64,000 bases of DNA from Capnocytophaga haemolytica. Its GTDB lineage: Bacteria > Bacteroidota > Bacteroidia > Flavobacteriales > Flavobacteriaceae. Where the stretch lies: positions 1,470,501 through 1,534,500 of the forward strand of contig NZ_CP014227.1 of NCBI RefSeq assembly GCF_001553545.1, in the 5' to 3' direction. The stretch's first letter is position 1. Every line of letters starts with the position of its first letter. A program made the translations under genes and the position numbers. Shown in pieces: positions 18,773 to 27,237 of the stretch. Below the pieces are notes generated by a model that saw only the letters and a program-made list of their open reading frames with translations, was not told the origin of the DNA and ran no database searches.

Positions 18773-20296
18773 TTATTTTGCCTTAGTATAGTGAATGATC
18801 AGCTGCACATCTTTGATTACAGTGCTCAATGGTGTAGCCAAGGTAGTCAATGCTATTTTATGGTTTGCACCTGATGTATCCAAGTAAACGCCTGAGGTAG
18901 TTACTTTTACACTTGAAGCTACTGCAATGCCCAATGGGATATTTTTGTTGGTGCTATTCTTGATTAGGTCTACTAAATGGTTTGTAATACGCAACTGGTA
19001 ATAAGCTCCTTTACCGTTTTGCTTTTGCAGCTTACCGAGGTGTATCAGGTAAGAGCTGGCAGCAGTTTTAGCTGCTGAGGTAGGGTCGTATTGATAGTCG
19101 ACTAGTACGTTGCCTGTCTCGGCGTTGTACACAAATAATCTATCGGGTTCCTTAGCGTAAGTCACCGAATTATCCACATATAGATACAGACTTGCATCCG
19201 TAATCAGCCAGTTACCTTCTTTGAATTTGGTAATATCTGTATCGGCAATGGTGATAGAAGCAGTTTGCCCCAAAGCCCCACTGAGGTATGTTTTGGTGCT
19301 GTCCGATAAGTTTTCATCTGAGTTGCTCAGCAAATTTACGGTGATGCCTCCCCCTAAGTTGAGCTCATAACGACTTTTAAGCGTGCTTTTAGTCCCATTA
19401 TTAGTCGTGTCGTAGCTATAAACGATTTCTATCTTGGCACCAGCCATATTGAGTAGCATCATTAAATCCTTTGAGAAGTTAGAGGTGCTTATCACTAGCC
19501 CTTTAAAGTACTTACTAAACTTTTCAGCGTTTGATAGCTCATCACTTCCTTCTTTATCAATGATCTTTGTTTGGAAGAAGCTAGTGCTCAGTGGTATGCG
19601 GATACCTGGTGCCAATACATCTGCTTCTTTTTTGCTTTCATCGTCCTGCGTTTTAGGGTCGTCAAACTGATAGCGTGTAATGGATTTGTTACTAATAGTA
19701 TAAGAAGTTACTGATGCTACCGAAGTTCCTATGTGGGTAGGTATATCCGTATCATTTGAGTAATAGGTCTTTGGTTGGTAGTCAGTACCAATATTACTCA
19801 GGTAGTAATTAAGTTCGCTCACATTGATTGCAAAGGAAGCATCCTTGTTTCCGTAGATAGAATCCAACTGGTACTCAGTGTCTTTATTATAAGTAGCTCT
19901 ACTGTTAGAGCTATTGATATTAAAGAACGGGATATACAAATACGCCTCAGTTACTTTTTCGTTTTCAGGGGTGTTCTTTGCTGTTTCATCTGCTTGTGTA
20001 AGAGCACCAAAGCGAGGGTTTGCTGAGGGTAATATCACTTGCGAGGCAATGGTAGCATTTTTAGTACCAAAAGGAGCTTGGGTGTATTTTCCTAATAAGT
20101 AACCACTCAGTCCATTAGTTTGGATAGCCTTTTCCTTTATATTACTAACGGACACCGTAGCTGTATATACATCGGTATTGTAATTAGGATCTTTGGGTAA
20201 GCTACTTTCTATCTCATTGAATGCATCGTCAGAGCAAGCACTTAAAAAGGCAATTCCTCCTACAAAGAGTGTAACAAACTTTAATTTCTTTATCAT
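18773..20296 (-). CDS. DUF4270 family lipoprotein
   Basis: Lipoprotein signal (MIKKLKFVTLFVGGIAFLSAC, lipobox LSAC) and a 507-aa beta-rich body matching the DUF4270 family. These are exported Bacteroidota proteins of unknown function often encoded next to a glycogen-synthase-like gene and panC, as here. The start follows the GT5-like gene by 2 bp, so the two are co-transcribed. The SPYLL-like and RLFVYNAETG segments fit the family; no catalytic motif is visible. Confidence 0.85.
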   Translation of the reverse strand: MIKKLKFVTLFVGGIAFLSACSDDAFNEIESSLPKDPNYNTDVYTATVSVSNIKEKAIQTNGLSGYLLGKYTQAPFGTKNATIASQVILPSANPRFGALTQADETAKNTPENEKVTEAYLYIPFFNINSSNSRATYNKDTEYQLDSIYGNKDASFAINVSELNYYLSNIGTDYQPKTYYSNDTDIPTHIGTSVASVTSYTISNKSITRYQFDDPKTQDDESKKEADVLAPGIRIPLSTSFFQTKIIDKEGSDELSNAEKFSKYFKGLVISTSNFSKDLMMLLNMAGAKIEIVYSYDTTNNGTKSTLKSRYELNLGGGITVNLLSNSDENLSDSTKTYLSGALGQTASITIADTDITKFKEGNWLITDASLYLYVDNSVTYAKEPDRLFVYNAETGNVLVDYQYDPTSAAKTAASSYLIHLGKLQKQNGKGAYYQLRITNHLVDLIKNSTNKNIPLGIAVASSVKVTTSGVYLDTSGANHKIALTTLATPLSTVIKDVQLIIHYTKAK

Positions 20297-20298
20297 AT

Positions 20299-21108
20299 TT
20301 ATCGTTTTAATATTTGTAAATAAAAATTGTGATATGAGTCTTGGAAAGTCTCTTTATCACTGTTGAAAAGAACAGGCTTTCTCAGTCCTCTCAGGTAGGT
20401 TTGAAAGTCCTCGGGCATATCTTCACTTACCACAATTACCCCATCGGAATTCTTGATAGCCATCTTCATCAGGTTGTAATAGTGAGGCTCCTTGAGGGGC
20501 TCAGCTACTTTCTTGCTAATACCATCAAAGGCTACCTTATTAATCAAGGTAGTGTTTAGCTGACCATCGAACCCTTTGTCAAAAACTGATGTGATAATTT
20601 TACTTTCAGAAAAGAGTGGTTCGTCTTTATAAAAAGTCCTCAGATACAGAGGCAGCAAAGCAGGAAGCCATCCGTGAATATGGATAATATCTGGCCTCCA
20701 ATTCAGCTTCTTGATCGTCTCTACAATCCCTTTTGCAAAAAAGATACACCTTTCATCATTATCAGCATAAAACGTGCCATTCTCATCAAAAAGCGTGCCA
20801 CTTCGCTTAAAATATTCATCATTATCTATAAAGTAGACCTGTATGCGCTCTTTGGGTATAGAGGCTACTTTTATAATCAAAGGTACATCGATATCATTTA
20901 TGATAATATTCATCCCTGAAAGACGGATCACTTCGTGTAGCTGATGCCTCCTCTCGTTGATATTCCCAAAACGAGGCATAAAGACACGCAGCTGCCCGCC
21001 TTTATTATTTACCATACGAGGTGCTTCAAATGACATTCTTGCAATCTCACTATCAGGTGAATAAGGCAAAACCTCCGACGACACATAGAGTACTTTTTTA
21101 TCTTTCAT
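20299..21108 (-). CDS. Glycogen/starch synthase-like protein (GT5 N-terminal half)
   Basis: Starts MKDKKVLYVSSEVLPYSPDS, followed by IIHIHGWLPALLPLYLR, the N-terminal catalytic half of GT5 glycogen synthases. The protein ends after about 269 aa and so lacks the second Rossmann domain that binds ADP-glucose. Independent glucosyltransferase activity is therefore doubtful. Short versions beside panC and DUF4270 genes recur in flavobacteria (from memory), suggesting a conserved but different role. The start at 21108 follows the promoter at 21147-21176; the frame upstream of it is leader. Confidence 0.85.
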   Translation of the reverse strand: MKDKKVLYVSSEVLPYSPDSEIARMSFEAPRMVNNKGGQLRVFMPRFGNINERRHQLHEVIRLSGMNIIINDIDVPLIIKVASIPKERIQVYFIDNDEYFKRSGTLFDENGTFYADNDERCIFFAKGIVETIKKLNWRPDIIHIHGWLPALLPLYLRTFYKDEPLFSESKIITSVFDKGFDGQLNTTLINKVAFDGISKKVAEPLKEPHYYNLMKMAIKNSDGVIVVSEDMPEDFQTYLRGLRKPVLFNSDKETFQDSYHNFYLQILKR

Positions 21109-21146
21109 AAAAAGTAAATTGTTTTTTTCGTTAGTTTTTGAAGGCA

Positions 21147-21176
21147 CAAAAGTACAAAAAAATATTCATAACTCAA
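21147..21176 (-). promoter_or_regulatory. Promoter of the GT5-DUF4270-SUI1-fabG run
   Basis: Minus-strand TTG at 21176-21174, 19 bp, TACTTTTG at 21154-21147. The panC -7 box (TAATTTTG, 21187-21194, plus strand) lies 11 bp away, so the two divergent promoters interleave. Confidence 0.6.
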
Positions 21177-21214
21177 CAAAAATATCTAATTTTGCACCCA
21201 AAAAAGATTTTATA

Positions 21215-22060
21215 ATGAAAATTTATACCCAACAAAAGGAACTAAAATCGCTTATTTCTGACTACAAAAAACAAGGAAAAACTATTGGCTTTGTACCCAC
21301 AATGGGAGCACTTCACGAGGGACATTTATCACTCATTAACAGAGCTTTACAGGAAAATGATATAGCCGTAGTAAGTATATTTGTCAATCCTACACAGTTT
21401 AATAACCCAGCTGACTTGGAGAAGTATCCACGTACCTTAGAGGCTGATGCAAAAAAAATTGCAACTCTTAGCAAAAATATTCTCATTTATGCTCCAACAG
21501 TCGAGGATATTTATGGTGAAAATGTATTAGCCGAACACTTCGATTTCGGAACACTTGATAAAGTGATGGAAGGACCCTCACGCCCTGGTCACTTTGAAGG
21601 GGTTGGTACTGTAGTAAAAAAACTCTTTGAGATCGTGACGCCTAATAAAGCCTATTTTGGCGAAAAGGACTACCAACAGTTACTCATTATTAAAATGATG
21701 GTAACACAAAAACGGCTTCCTGTCGAAGTTATTGGCTGTTCGATCGTTCGCAATGAAGAAGGTTTGGCGCTGAGCTCACGCAATCAATTGCTAAGTGAAG
21801 ATATGAAGCACAAAGCTACCTTCATATACAAAACCTTGACAAGTGCTAAAAAGCGCTTTCAAAGCCAAACTGCTACTGAGGTAATAGCTTGGGTAGAAGG
21901 GCAATTCGACGCTCACCCCGACTTCACACTTGAATATTTTACTATCAACGATGCAGATACCTTGCAGCCTATCACTGAAAAGAAAAAAGCAAAACACTAT
22001 CGCGCCTTTATAGTAGTTTATGCAGAGGGCGTAAGGCTCATAGATAATATAGCACTTTGA
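21215..22060 (+). CDS. panC: Pantothenate synthetase PanC
   Basis: ATP-dependent condensation of pantoate and beta-alanine to pantothenate, the start of CoA synthesis. Shows PTMGALHEGHLSLI (nucleotide-binding HxGH), FVNPTQFNNPADLEKYPRT, SRPGHFEGVGTVVKKLF and GEKDYQQL, and near the C-terminus SSRNQLLS; 281 aa from MKIYTQQ, the normal length. The frame upstream to 21119 lies before the TAATTTTG box and is not coding. Ends at a bidirectional terminator. Confidence 0.96.
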   Translation: MKIYTQQKELKSLISDYKKQGKTIGFVPTMGALHEGHLSLINRALQENDIAVVSIFVNPTQFNNPADLEKYPRTLEADAKKIATLSKNILIYAPTVEDIYGENVLAEHFDFGTLDKVMEGPSRPGHFEGVGTVVKKLFEIVTPNKAYFGEKDYQQLLIIKMMVTQKRLPVEVIGCSIVRNEEGLALSSRNQLLSEDMKHKATFIYKTLTSAKKRFQSQTATEVIAWVEGQFDAHPDFTLEYFTINDADTLQPITEKKKAKHYRAFIVVYAEGVRLIDNIAL

Positions 22061-22072
22061 GGAAGCTAAATC

Positions 22073-22113
22073 AAAGAGCACCAACTTGTTCATTACTAAG
22101 TTGGCGCTCTTTT
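22073..22113. terminator. Bidirectional terminator between panC and rhodanese gene
   Basis: A 15-nt arm at 22073-22087 pairs with 22099-22113 with one mismatch, flanked by T-rich DNA on both strands. The converging genes are panC and the gene at 22126-22749. Confidence 0.8.
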
Positions 22114-22125
22114 TATAGGGTAATA

Positions 22126-22749
22126 CTACTCTCCTTTGGTTACTATAAAGAGGTTTTCCTTTGTAAGCCCTATCACCTCGTGGTCAATGTTCGCTGGGAT
22201 TTGATAGGTGTCAAACTCATTTAGGATTACTTCTTCCCCTTCGATAACAAAGCGCACTGAACCTTTGAGCATAATGAGCGTAGCGGGTATCTTAGTGTTG
22301 TGCTTAGTGAGCATTGCACCTTCGCCCAAGGCAACAGCTACTTGACGAATATTCTTTCCATCCTTTACAAACCAAGTACTGCGCTTATCGGTATGGTACT
22401 GCACCTTGCTGAGGATGTTCACCTTTTGAAGGTGTTTTACCATCTCTACCGTCTTGCCATTGACAGCCTTGATACCTTTCTTCTTCAAGAGTGCCTCTGC
22501 TTTCCCCGAGCGATTGCCCGTACGACAGAAAAGCACCACAGCCTTCGCGTCTTTAAACTTCGCTATCTGCTTCTCTACTTGTTCCAAAGGTATGTTGATA
22601 GCCCCATCAACGGAGCCCTTTGCAAATTCATCTGCTGAGCGAACATCCACCAATAGCGTTCCATCAGCGTTAATTACCTCCGCCAAAGTCTGCGCTTTAA
22701 CGGCTACGGCACTCACTAAAAATGCCCCAATCAAAAATAAATGCTTCAT
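22126..22749 (-). CDS. Exported rhodanese-cupin fusion protein
   Basis: Signal peptide (MKHLFLIGAFLVSAVAVKAQ), then a rhodanese domain with the active-site loop CRTGNRSG (catalytic Cys about residue 75). A second half (about residues 110-207) carries a single-domain cupin (ATLIMLKGSVRFVIEGEEV, EFDTYQIPANIDHEVIGL). Rhodaneses move sulfane sulfur; here the domain is probably periplasmic. The cupin half may bind a metal or small ligand, but its usual metal His pattern is only partly present (one His in DHEV). The pathway is unknown and the gene stands alone. Confidence 0.8.
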   Translation of the reverse strand: MKHLFLIGAFLVSAVAVKAQTLAEVINADGTLLVDVRSADEFAKGSVDGAINIPLEQVEKQIAKFKDAKAVVLFCRTGNRSGKAEALLKKKGIKAVNGKTVEMVKHLQKVNILSKVQYHTDKRSTWFVKDGKNIRQVAVALGEGAMLTKHNTKIPATLIMLKGSVRFVIEGEEVILNEFDTYQIPANIDHEVIGLTKENLFIVTKGE

Positions 22750-22824
22750 AAAAAACGATTATTTAATTAGAAATTTGTTATCCTTATTATTGAGTGTATA
22801 GTAGGTTAAGGTTAGCAATGCAAT

Positions 22825-23133
22825 TTATTTATCTCCGTAATGTCCATAAGCTGTAAGTATTTTCACTTTCTTTTCATCTTCAAAAATTTCATAAGTCAAT
22901 CGATGTTTTCCATCTATTCTTCGTGACCATACATTCATATCTCCGTAACTTTTTAAAGCTTCTGGATGACCTATTCCAACTTTTGGGGCATATTTTATTT
23001 CGTCTAATAAAGTGATTATTTTTTCGATTAACTTCTTTTGTCCTGATTTTGAGTGTTTTTCAATATCTTCAAAATACTCATCTTTATATTCAATTACGTA
23101 CTCTGTGGAAGATATATCTTTATTTTCCATCAC
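22825..23133 (-). CDS. YoeB/RelE-family mRNA-cleaving toxin
   Basis: 102 aa with the Txe/YoeB pattern: KLIEKIITLLDEIKYAPKVGIGHPEALK, then WSRRIDGKHRLTYEI and the C-terminal tail LTAYGHYGDK. It holds the Arg, His and Tyr residues typical of ribosome-dependent RNases of this group. The start (either of two Met) overlaps the antitoxin gene by 14 bp, the usual toxin-antitoxin arrangement. About 20 N-terminal residues precede the core and may be dispensable. Confidence 0.85.
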   Translation of the reverse strand: MMENKDISSTEYVIEYKDEYFEDIEKHSKSGQKKLIEKIITLLDEIKYAPKVGIGHPEALKSYGDMNVWSRRIDGKHRLTYEIFEDEKKVKILTAYGHYGDK

Positions 23134-23368
23134 TATTTGTCTTATTTCTTAAATACTCTTTCATATCATCAAGACTCATAGCGACATCCTTTTCTGCTCT
23201 TGCCTTATCTATTTTAGAAAAAAACTCTTCTTTTGTCATAAGAGAATCATCTTCCTTTGCTTCTTTTAATGTAAATGAAAAGTTAGATAAAAACTTTTTC
23301 ATTATACCCTCTATAAGGAATATATCTGAATTATCCCTTAAATTACCTGTCATTGTAATTGTACTCAT
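23120..23368 (-). CDS. Antitoxin of the YoeB-like module
   Basis: 82-aa acidic protein upstream of and overlapping the toxin gene. The middle and end (MTKEEFFSKIDKARAEKDVAMSLDDMKEYL) resemble the flexible C-terminal toxin-binding part of RelB/YefM-like antitoxins. The N-terminus (MSTITMTGNLRDNSDIFLIEGIMKKF) may be the DNA-binding part. Identification rests mainly on position and size. Confidence 0.75.
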   Translation of the reverse strand: MSTITMTGNLRDNSDIFLIEGIMKKFLSNFSFTLKEAKEDDSLMTKEEFFSKIDKARAEKDVAMSLDDMKEYLRNKTNSDGK

Positions 23369-23414
23369 TGTATTTCTTTTTTATAAAAATTCATTGCGTA
23401 AAAACTTCTACTTG

Positions 23415-24806
23415 CTAAGCCTTGCTCGCTAATCCCGATACTTCATCAACAAAGCGCACTGCCAGCGCATCAGCCTCTGCCTGCATCTTCGCCTCAGTAT
23501 AAATACGGATGATAGGCTCTGTGTTCGACTTACGCAGGTGCACCCAACTATCGGCAAAGTCGATCTTCACCCCATCAATACGGTTTACCTGCTCGCTGGC
23601 GTATTTCTTTGCCATTGCCTCCAACAAGCCATCGACATCGGTGGTAGGAGTTAGCGCAATCTTATTCTTACTCATAAAATACGCAGGATACTCCCCACGT
23701 AGCTCACTCGCCTTCACACCCTTTTTAGCCAAGAGCGAGAGGAACAACGCCACGCCTACCAGCGCATCGCGTCCGTAGTGCAGTTCGGGATAGATCACCC
23801 CACCATTGCCTTCACCACCGATCACAGCCCCAGTCGCCTTCATCTGCGTTACTACGTTCACCTCACCCACTGCCGCAGCCGTATAAGTACCCCCGTGCGC
23901 CTCAGTAATATCCCTAAGAGCTCTTGAAGAGGATAGGTTGGAGACCGTATCGCCTGGCGTCAAACTGAGCACGTAATCCGCACAAGCCACCAAGGTGTAC
24001 TCCTCGCCAAACATCACCCCATCCTCTTGTATGAGTGCCAAACGGTCTACATCGGGGTCTACTACAATGCCGAGGTCAGCACCTACCTTGGGCACCAAAG
24101 CCGAGATGTCAGTAAGGTGTTCTTTCAGTGGCTCAGGATTATGAGGGAAGTGCCCGTTAGGCTCGCAGTAGAGCTCTACCACTTCCACGCCTAATTTTTT
24201 CAGTAGCTTAGGGATCGCAATCCCCCCTGTGGAGTTCACTGCATCTACCACTACCTTGAATTTACGCCTCTTAATCGCTTCTACATCAACGGCTTTCAGT
24301 GCCAACACTTTATCGATATGGTCGTCAATCGAAGCCGTATAGAGGGTCAATGCCCCCAAAGCATCTACCTCAGCAAAATGAAAGTCGTTCTTCTCCGCTA
24401 TTTTGAGTATGGCAGCCCCTTCCTCAGCATTCAAGAACTCACCTCGCTCATTGAGGAGTTTCAGCGCATTCCACTGCTTAGGGTTGTGGCTTGCCGTGAT
24501 GATAATGCCCCCATCGGCGTGCTGGGCCGTTACCGTTACCTCCACCGTTGGGGTCGTTGAGAGGTCAGTGTCCACCACATCAACGCCCATACCCACTAAG
24601 GTGTAGGCTACTAAGTTTTGCACCATCTCACCCGAGATGCGCGCATCACGCCCCACCACCACCACAGGTCGCTCTTTGCCACAGTGCTGTTTGAGCCAAG
24701 TAGCGTATGCCGCAGCAAACTTCACCGCGTCAATAGGGGTTAGGTTCTCGTCAGGGGTGCCGCCAATAGTGCCGCGAATGCCCGAAATAGACTTTATAAG
24801 TGCCAT
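23415..24806 (-). CDS. glmM: Phosphoglucosamine mutase (alpha-D-phosphohexomutase)
   Basis: Interconverts hexosamine 1- and 6-phosphates for peptidoglycan and LPS precursors. Starts MALIKSISGIRGTIGG, has the active-site phosphoserine loop TASHNPKQWNALK, the metal loop DPDVDRLALI, the sugar-binding GGEGNGGVIYP and the C-terminal phosphate site RKSNTEPIIRIYTEA; 463 aa. Phosphomannomutase activity cannot be excluded from sequence alone. Single gene with its own promoter. Confidence 0.9.
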   Translation of the reverse strand: MALIKSISGIRGTIGGTPDENLTPIDAVKFAAAYATWLKQHCGKERPVVVVGRDARISGEMVQNLVAYTLVGMGVDVVDTDLSTTPTVEVTVTAQHADGGIIITASHNPKQWNALKLLNERGEFLNAEEGAAILKIAEKNDFHFAEVDALGALTLYTASIDDHIDKVLALKAVDVEAIKRRKFKVVVDAVNSTGGIAIPKLLKKLGVEVVELYCEPNGHFPHNPEPLKEHLTDISALVPKVGADLGIVVDPDVDRLALIQEDGVMFGEEYTLVACADYVLSLTPGDTVSNLSSSRALRDITEAHGGTYTAAAVGEVNVVTQMKATGAVIGGEGNGGVIYPELHYGRDALVGVALFLSLLAKKGVKASELRGEYPAYFMSKNKIALTPTTDVDGLLEAMAKKYASEQVNRIDGVKIDFADSWVHLRKSNTEPIIRIYTEAKMQAEADALAVRFVDEVSGLASKA

Positions 24807-24839
24807 AATCTAATGTAATTGTTAAGTTATTTTGAGCGA

Positions 24840-24869
24840 CAAAGGTACTACTTTTTTGGAAAAACACAA
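24840..24869 (-). promoter_or_regulatory. glmM promoter
   Basis: Minus-strand TTG at 24869-24867, 19 bp, TACCTTTG at 24847-24840. Confidence 0.65.
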
Positions 24870-24980
24870 ATACAAAAAGAGAATTTTTACGCCAAACGCA
24901 TTCAATACAGTAGCTATACATCAAATTACATTACTGATAATCAACAGTATACAACAACCCCGATCTATACCCTTAAAAGA

Positions 24981-25025
24981 ATTATTCATTATCCATTGTA
25001 CATTATAAATTATTTCTTACCTTTG
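24981..25025 (+). repeat. 7-nt array carrying a complete orphan promoter
   Basis: Heptamers ATTATTC, ATTATCC, ATTGTAC, ATTATAA, ATTATTT (24981-25015) run into TACCTTTG (25018-25025). The TTG of the third unit (24996-24998) is 19 bp from the box, so the array supplies the -33 element. Nearly the same 36 bases occur at the porD promoter (39707-39741 region, minus strand) with one difference. No gene follows here until 25490. Confidence 0.65.
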
Positions 25026-25072
25026 CGCCATCTTTTTAACAATACTACAACACAACACCACAGTCCAATTTT

Positions 25073-25108
25073 CTGACCTCTGCCCTCCTGATCTCTGACC
25101 CCTGTCGT
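25073..25108. repeat. 7-nt periodic array (CTGACCT type)
   Basis: CTGACCT, CTGCCCT, CCTGATCT (one extra base), CTGACCC, CTGTCGT. It runs directly into the 11-nt array that starts at 25104. Confidence 0.55.
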
Positions 25109-25236
25109 AAGACCTACCTAAGAGCAAGGTAAGAGGAAGGTAAGAGGAAGGTAAGAGCAACTACGGTTGCAATACGGTACCAATACGGATGCACTACGGA
25201 CTTTCTCCGTACCTAAAAAGCCCCTATTTCCGTACT
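25104..25236. repeat. 11-nt periodic array with changing unit sequence
   Basis: About twelve units, almost all 11 nt: AAGGTAAGAGG twice, AAGGTAAGAGC, a 12-nt AACTACGGTTGC, AATACGGTACC, AATACGGATGC, ACTACGGACTT, then less regular units ending ATTTCCGTACT. The word drifts along the array from GGTAAGAG to TACGG. It fills much of the gap between the divergent glmM and 25490 genes; no other gene is seen in 24807-25489. Confidence 0.75.
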
Positions 25237-25435
25237 ATTAGCGATTGCATATTATTTAATAATAGTTAAATTTCGATGAGAATATGTTAAAGCTACCTCA
25301 CTGCTGAGATCCTTTTGCAGTACGACAGTATGTGGGGGGCGTTGTTGATAATGAATACGACAACTTTGCCTATTTTATTTAACAAATTTAAAATCAGTGT
25401 CATAAAACATTTACTTAAAATTCTATTGCCTTTTC

Positions 25436-25466
25436 TTGCTGGTTCGTACAATAATATGTACCTTTG
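25436..25466 (+). promoter_or_regulatory. Promoter of the 25490 membrane protein gene
   Basis: TTG at 25436-25438, 20 bp, TACCTTTG at 25459-25466, 24 bp before the ATG. Confidence 0.6.
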
Positions 25467-25489
25467 CCGCTGAAAAATAATGTTTTAAA

Positions 25490-27070
25490 ATGATGACTAA
25501 AGAAGTTAAGATCGCCATAATTATATGGCTTAGTTATGCGGTATCGCTCGTATTGTCTCAATACTTAGATGGGTTTATTGATTATCTAGCACTCAGTGAC
25601 CATCCCGTGCAATTACAAAGGCAAAGAGTCTTGTTGGCGATGGTTACATTTTTGCCATTGCTCGTCGCTGCCCTAATGTGCAATATACATCAGCGTTGGC
25701 AGCGAGTGCTGGGCTTTGAGGGCAACCCTCTGTATGGGTTAGTGTTTTTAGGCGTTACCTTCGGGTATGTTATCCTATGTGAACTATGGGCAATCCTTGA
25801 TAGAGAAGTAGCCAGAGAAGCCCTGATAAATCTTCTGGGGAATAGATATGCCGTTATGATTATATCAATGTCCGTCTTGATTACGGTAATTACATACTGC
25901 GGAATTATCTTTGGCAACCTCTTTCGAGAGGCACGCTGGGGCTTTTTGAAGATAGCGCTTGTGTTTCTATTGATATCGCTCCTTAATCGAATTATTCCCA
26001 TATTTTTTGAAGAAGAAACACTGACAATTACATTTGAAAGATCGCTGAAATTTGCTGTTTTAAGTGTGCTGATATACATTTTCTTTAACTTCCTTTGGAG
26101 CTCGTGGTTATACGCCGAATGGGGAGGCAATATCTGGGTGGTATTCCTTGTAGAATACGCATTGTTATATGCTGACTATTTGTATACTAGTTGGTTTGAT
26201 TTTGAGTTGTTTGATTATACTTCCTTTTTTGTAATGAAACTATATGCAAAATTGCCCATAGTGCTTTTGCTGATCCTTGGAACGGTCATCTACAAGAAAA
26301 AGCGAGGCTTGCCGATGGTCATCACCAAAGCCACCTTGTGGAACAACACAGGCGAGGATAGGATAGCCCTCATCCAGCAACACACAGCGCTCAAGCCGTT
26401 CGACTTCAATGCCACAGCAGCACACGATTATGTAGCCGAGGGAAAGGCAATGTTGCAGCAAGGAATCTTCCCTGCCGAGCTATTCGATCGGGCGGATAAG
26501 AAACTCAGAGCACAGCTGATAAAAAAAGTGTGTTTCCCCTCAGAAATACCCTTTAAGGACTTATCAGAAGAGGAAAGAGAGCGACGTACAAACTTACACG
26601 CAATAGTAACAGCTTTTGAGGCAGATAGACAGGCAAAACGACGCTTAAAGGTGGCGTGTATACTGCTTTTCGCAGTAGGGGTCATTACAGTGCTCAATGG
26701 CGTAGTGGAGCGTAACTTAAATTACCTCTTTGGCTTTGCAAGTCTGCTGTGCAGCATCGGGATATGGTGTTGGCACCGCTTTGTCCAGCGCTCAGAGGCA
26801 GGCTGGAAGTGGGTAATGGTAGCCTATGTAGCCCTACAGCTGTTGCCCCTTGCGATTTGTGGCTTGCCAGACTATTTCATCCCCTATGAAGTGCGAGATG
26901 TAAAGTATATGCTTTCAGAACTGAGCTTTCTGGTCATCCCAAGGGCGTTGAACTTACTCTCGCCATACCTGTTATTAGCGATACACTTCTTCGTAGGCTT
27001 GAGGCTATGGCAGGCGTGGCAGGCAGAAGTGCACTTCGCAGAGGCTACTAAGGCGTATGGAAGGAAATAA
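25490..27070 (+). CDS. Multi-pass membrane protein, paralogue of 27238 gene
   Basis: I do not recognise a named family. The 526-aa protein has about eight hydrophobic helices in the first 270 residues. A soluble segment of about 120 residues follows (FPAELFDRADKKLRAQLIKKVCFP), then three or four more helices and a charged tail VHFAEATKAYGRK. Residues from about 315 on are clearly homologous to the whole of the next protein, and the last 44 coding bases are identical in both genes. Start could be either of two adjacent Met codons. The genes downstream are small lipoproteins. Confidence 0.75.
   Translation: MMTKEVKIAIIIWLSYAVSLVLSQYLDGFIDYLALSDHPVQLQRQRVLLAMVTFLPLLVAALMCNIHQRWQRVLGFEGNPLYGLVFLGVTFGYVILCELWAILDREVAREALINLLGNRYAVMIISMSVLITVITYCGIIFGNLFREARWGFLKIALVFLLISLLNRIIPIFFEEETLTITFERSLKFAVLSVLIYIFFNFLWSSWLYAEWGGNIWVVFLVEYALLYADYLYTSWFDFELFDYTSFFVMKLYAKLPIVLLLILGTVIYKKKRGLPMVITKATLWNNTGEDRIALIQQHTALKPFDFNATAAHDYVAEGKAMLQQGIFPAELFDRADKKLRAQLIKKVCFPSEIPFKDLSEEERERRTNLHAIVTAFEADRQAKRRLKVACILLFAVGVITVLNGVVERNLNYLFGFASLLCSIGIWCWHRFVQRSEAGWKWVMVAYVALQLLPLAICGLPDYFIPYEVRDVKYMLSELSFLVIPRALNLLSPYLLLAIHFFVGLRLWQAWQAEVHFAEATKAYGRK
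27027..27070 (+). repeat. 44-bp direct repeat, copy 1
   Basis: Identical to 27887-27930. It encodes the last 13-14 residues of both membrane paralogues plus the stop. Similarity continues past the stop (ATTAGGTTATG here, ATAGGTTATG there), pointing to recent recombination or gene conversion. Confidence 0.85.
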
Positions 27071-27237
27071 TTAGGTTATGCGAAAGTTATGAAAATAATA
27101 GTAAAATAATTTGGTTAGTTGCTGAGAAAGTAGCACTTTTGTACCGTCATATCAATAAGACTTTACAGAAATAAATATAGAGCCTTTTTGTATAAATACT
27201 ATCTGTAAGTGAGCATTGAAATCCTATTAATATTGCA

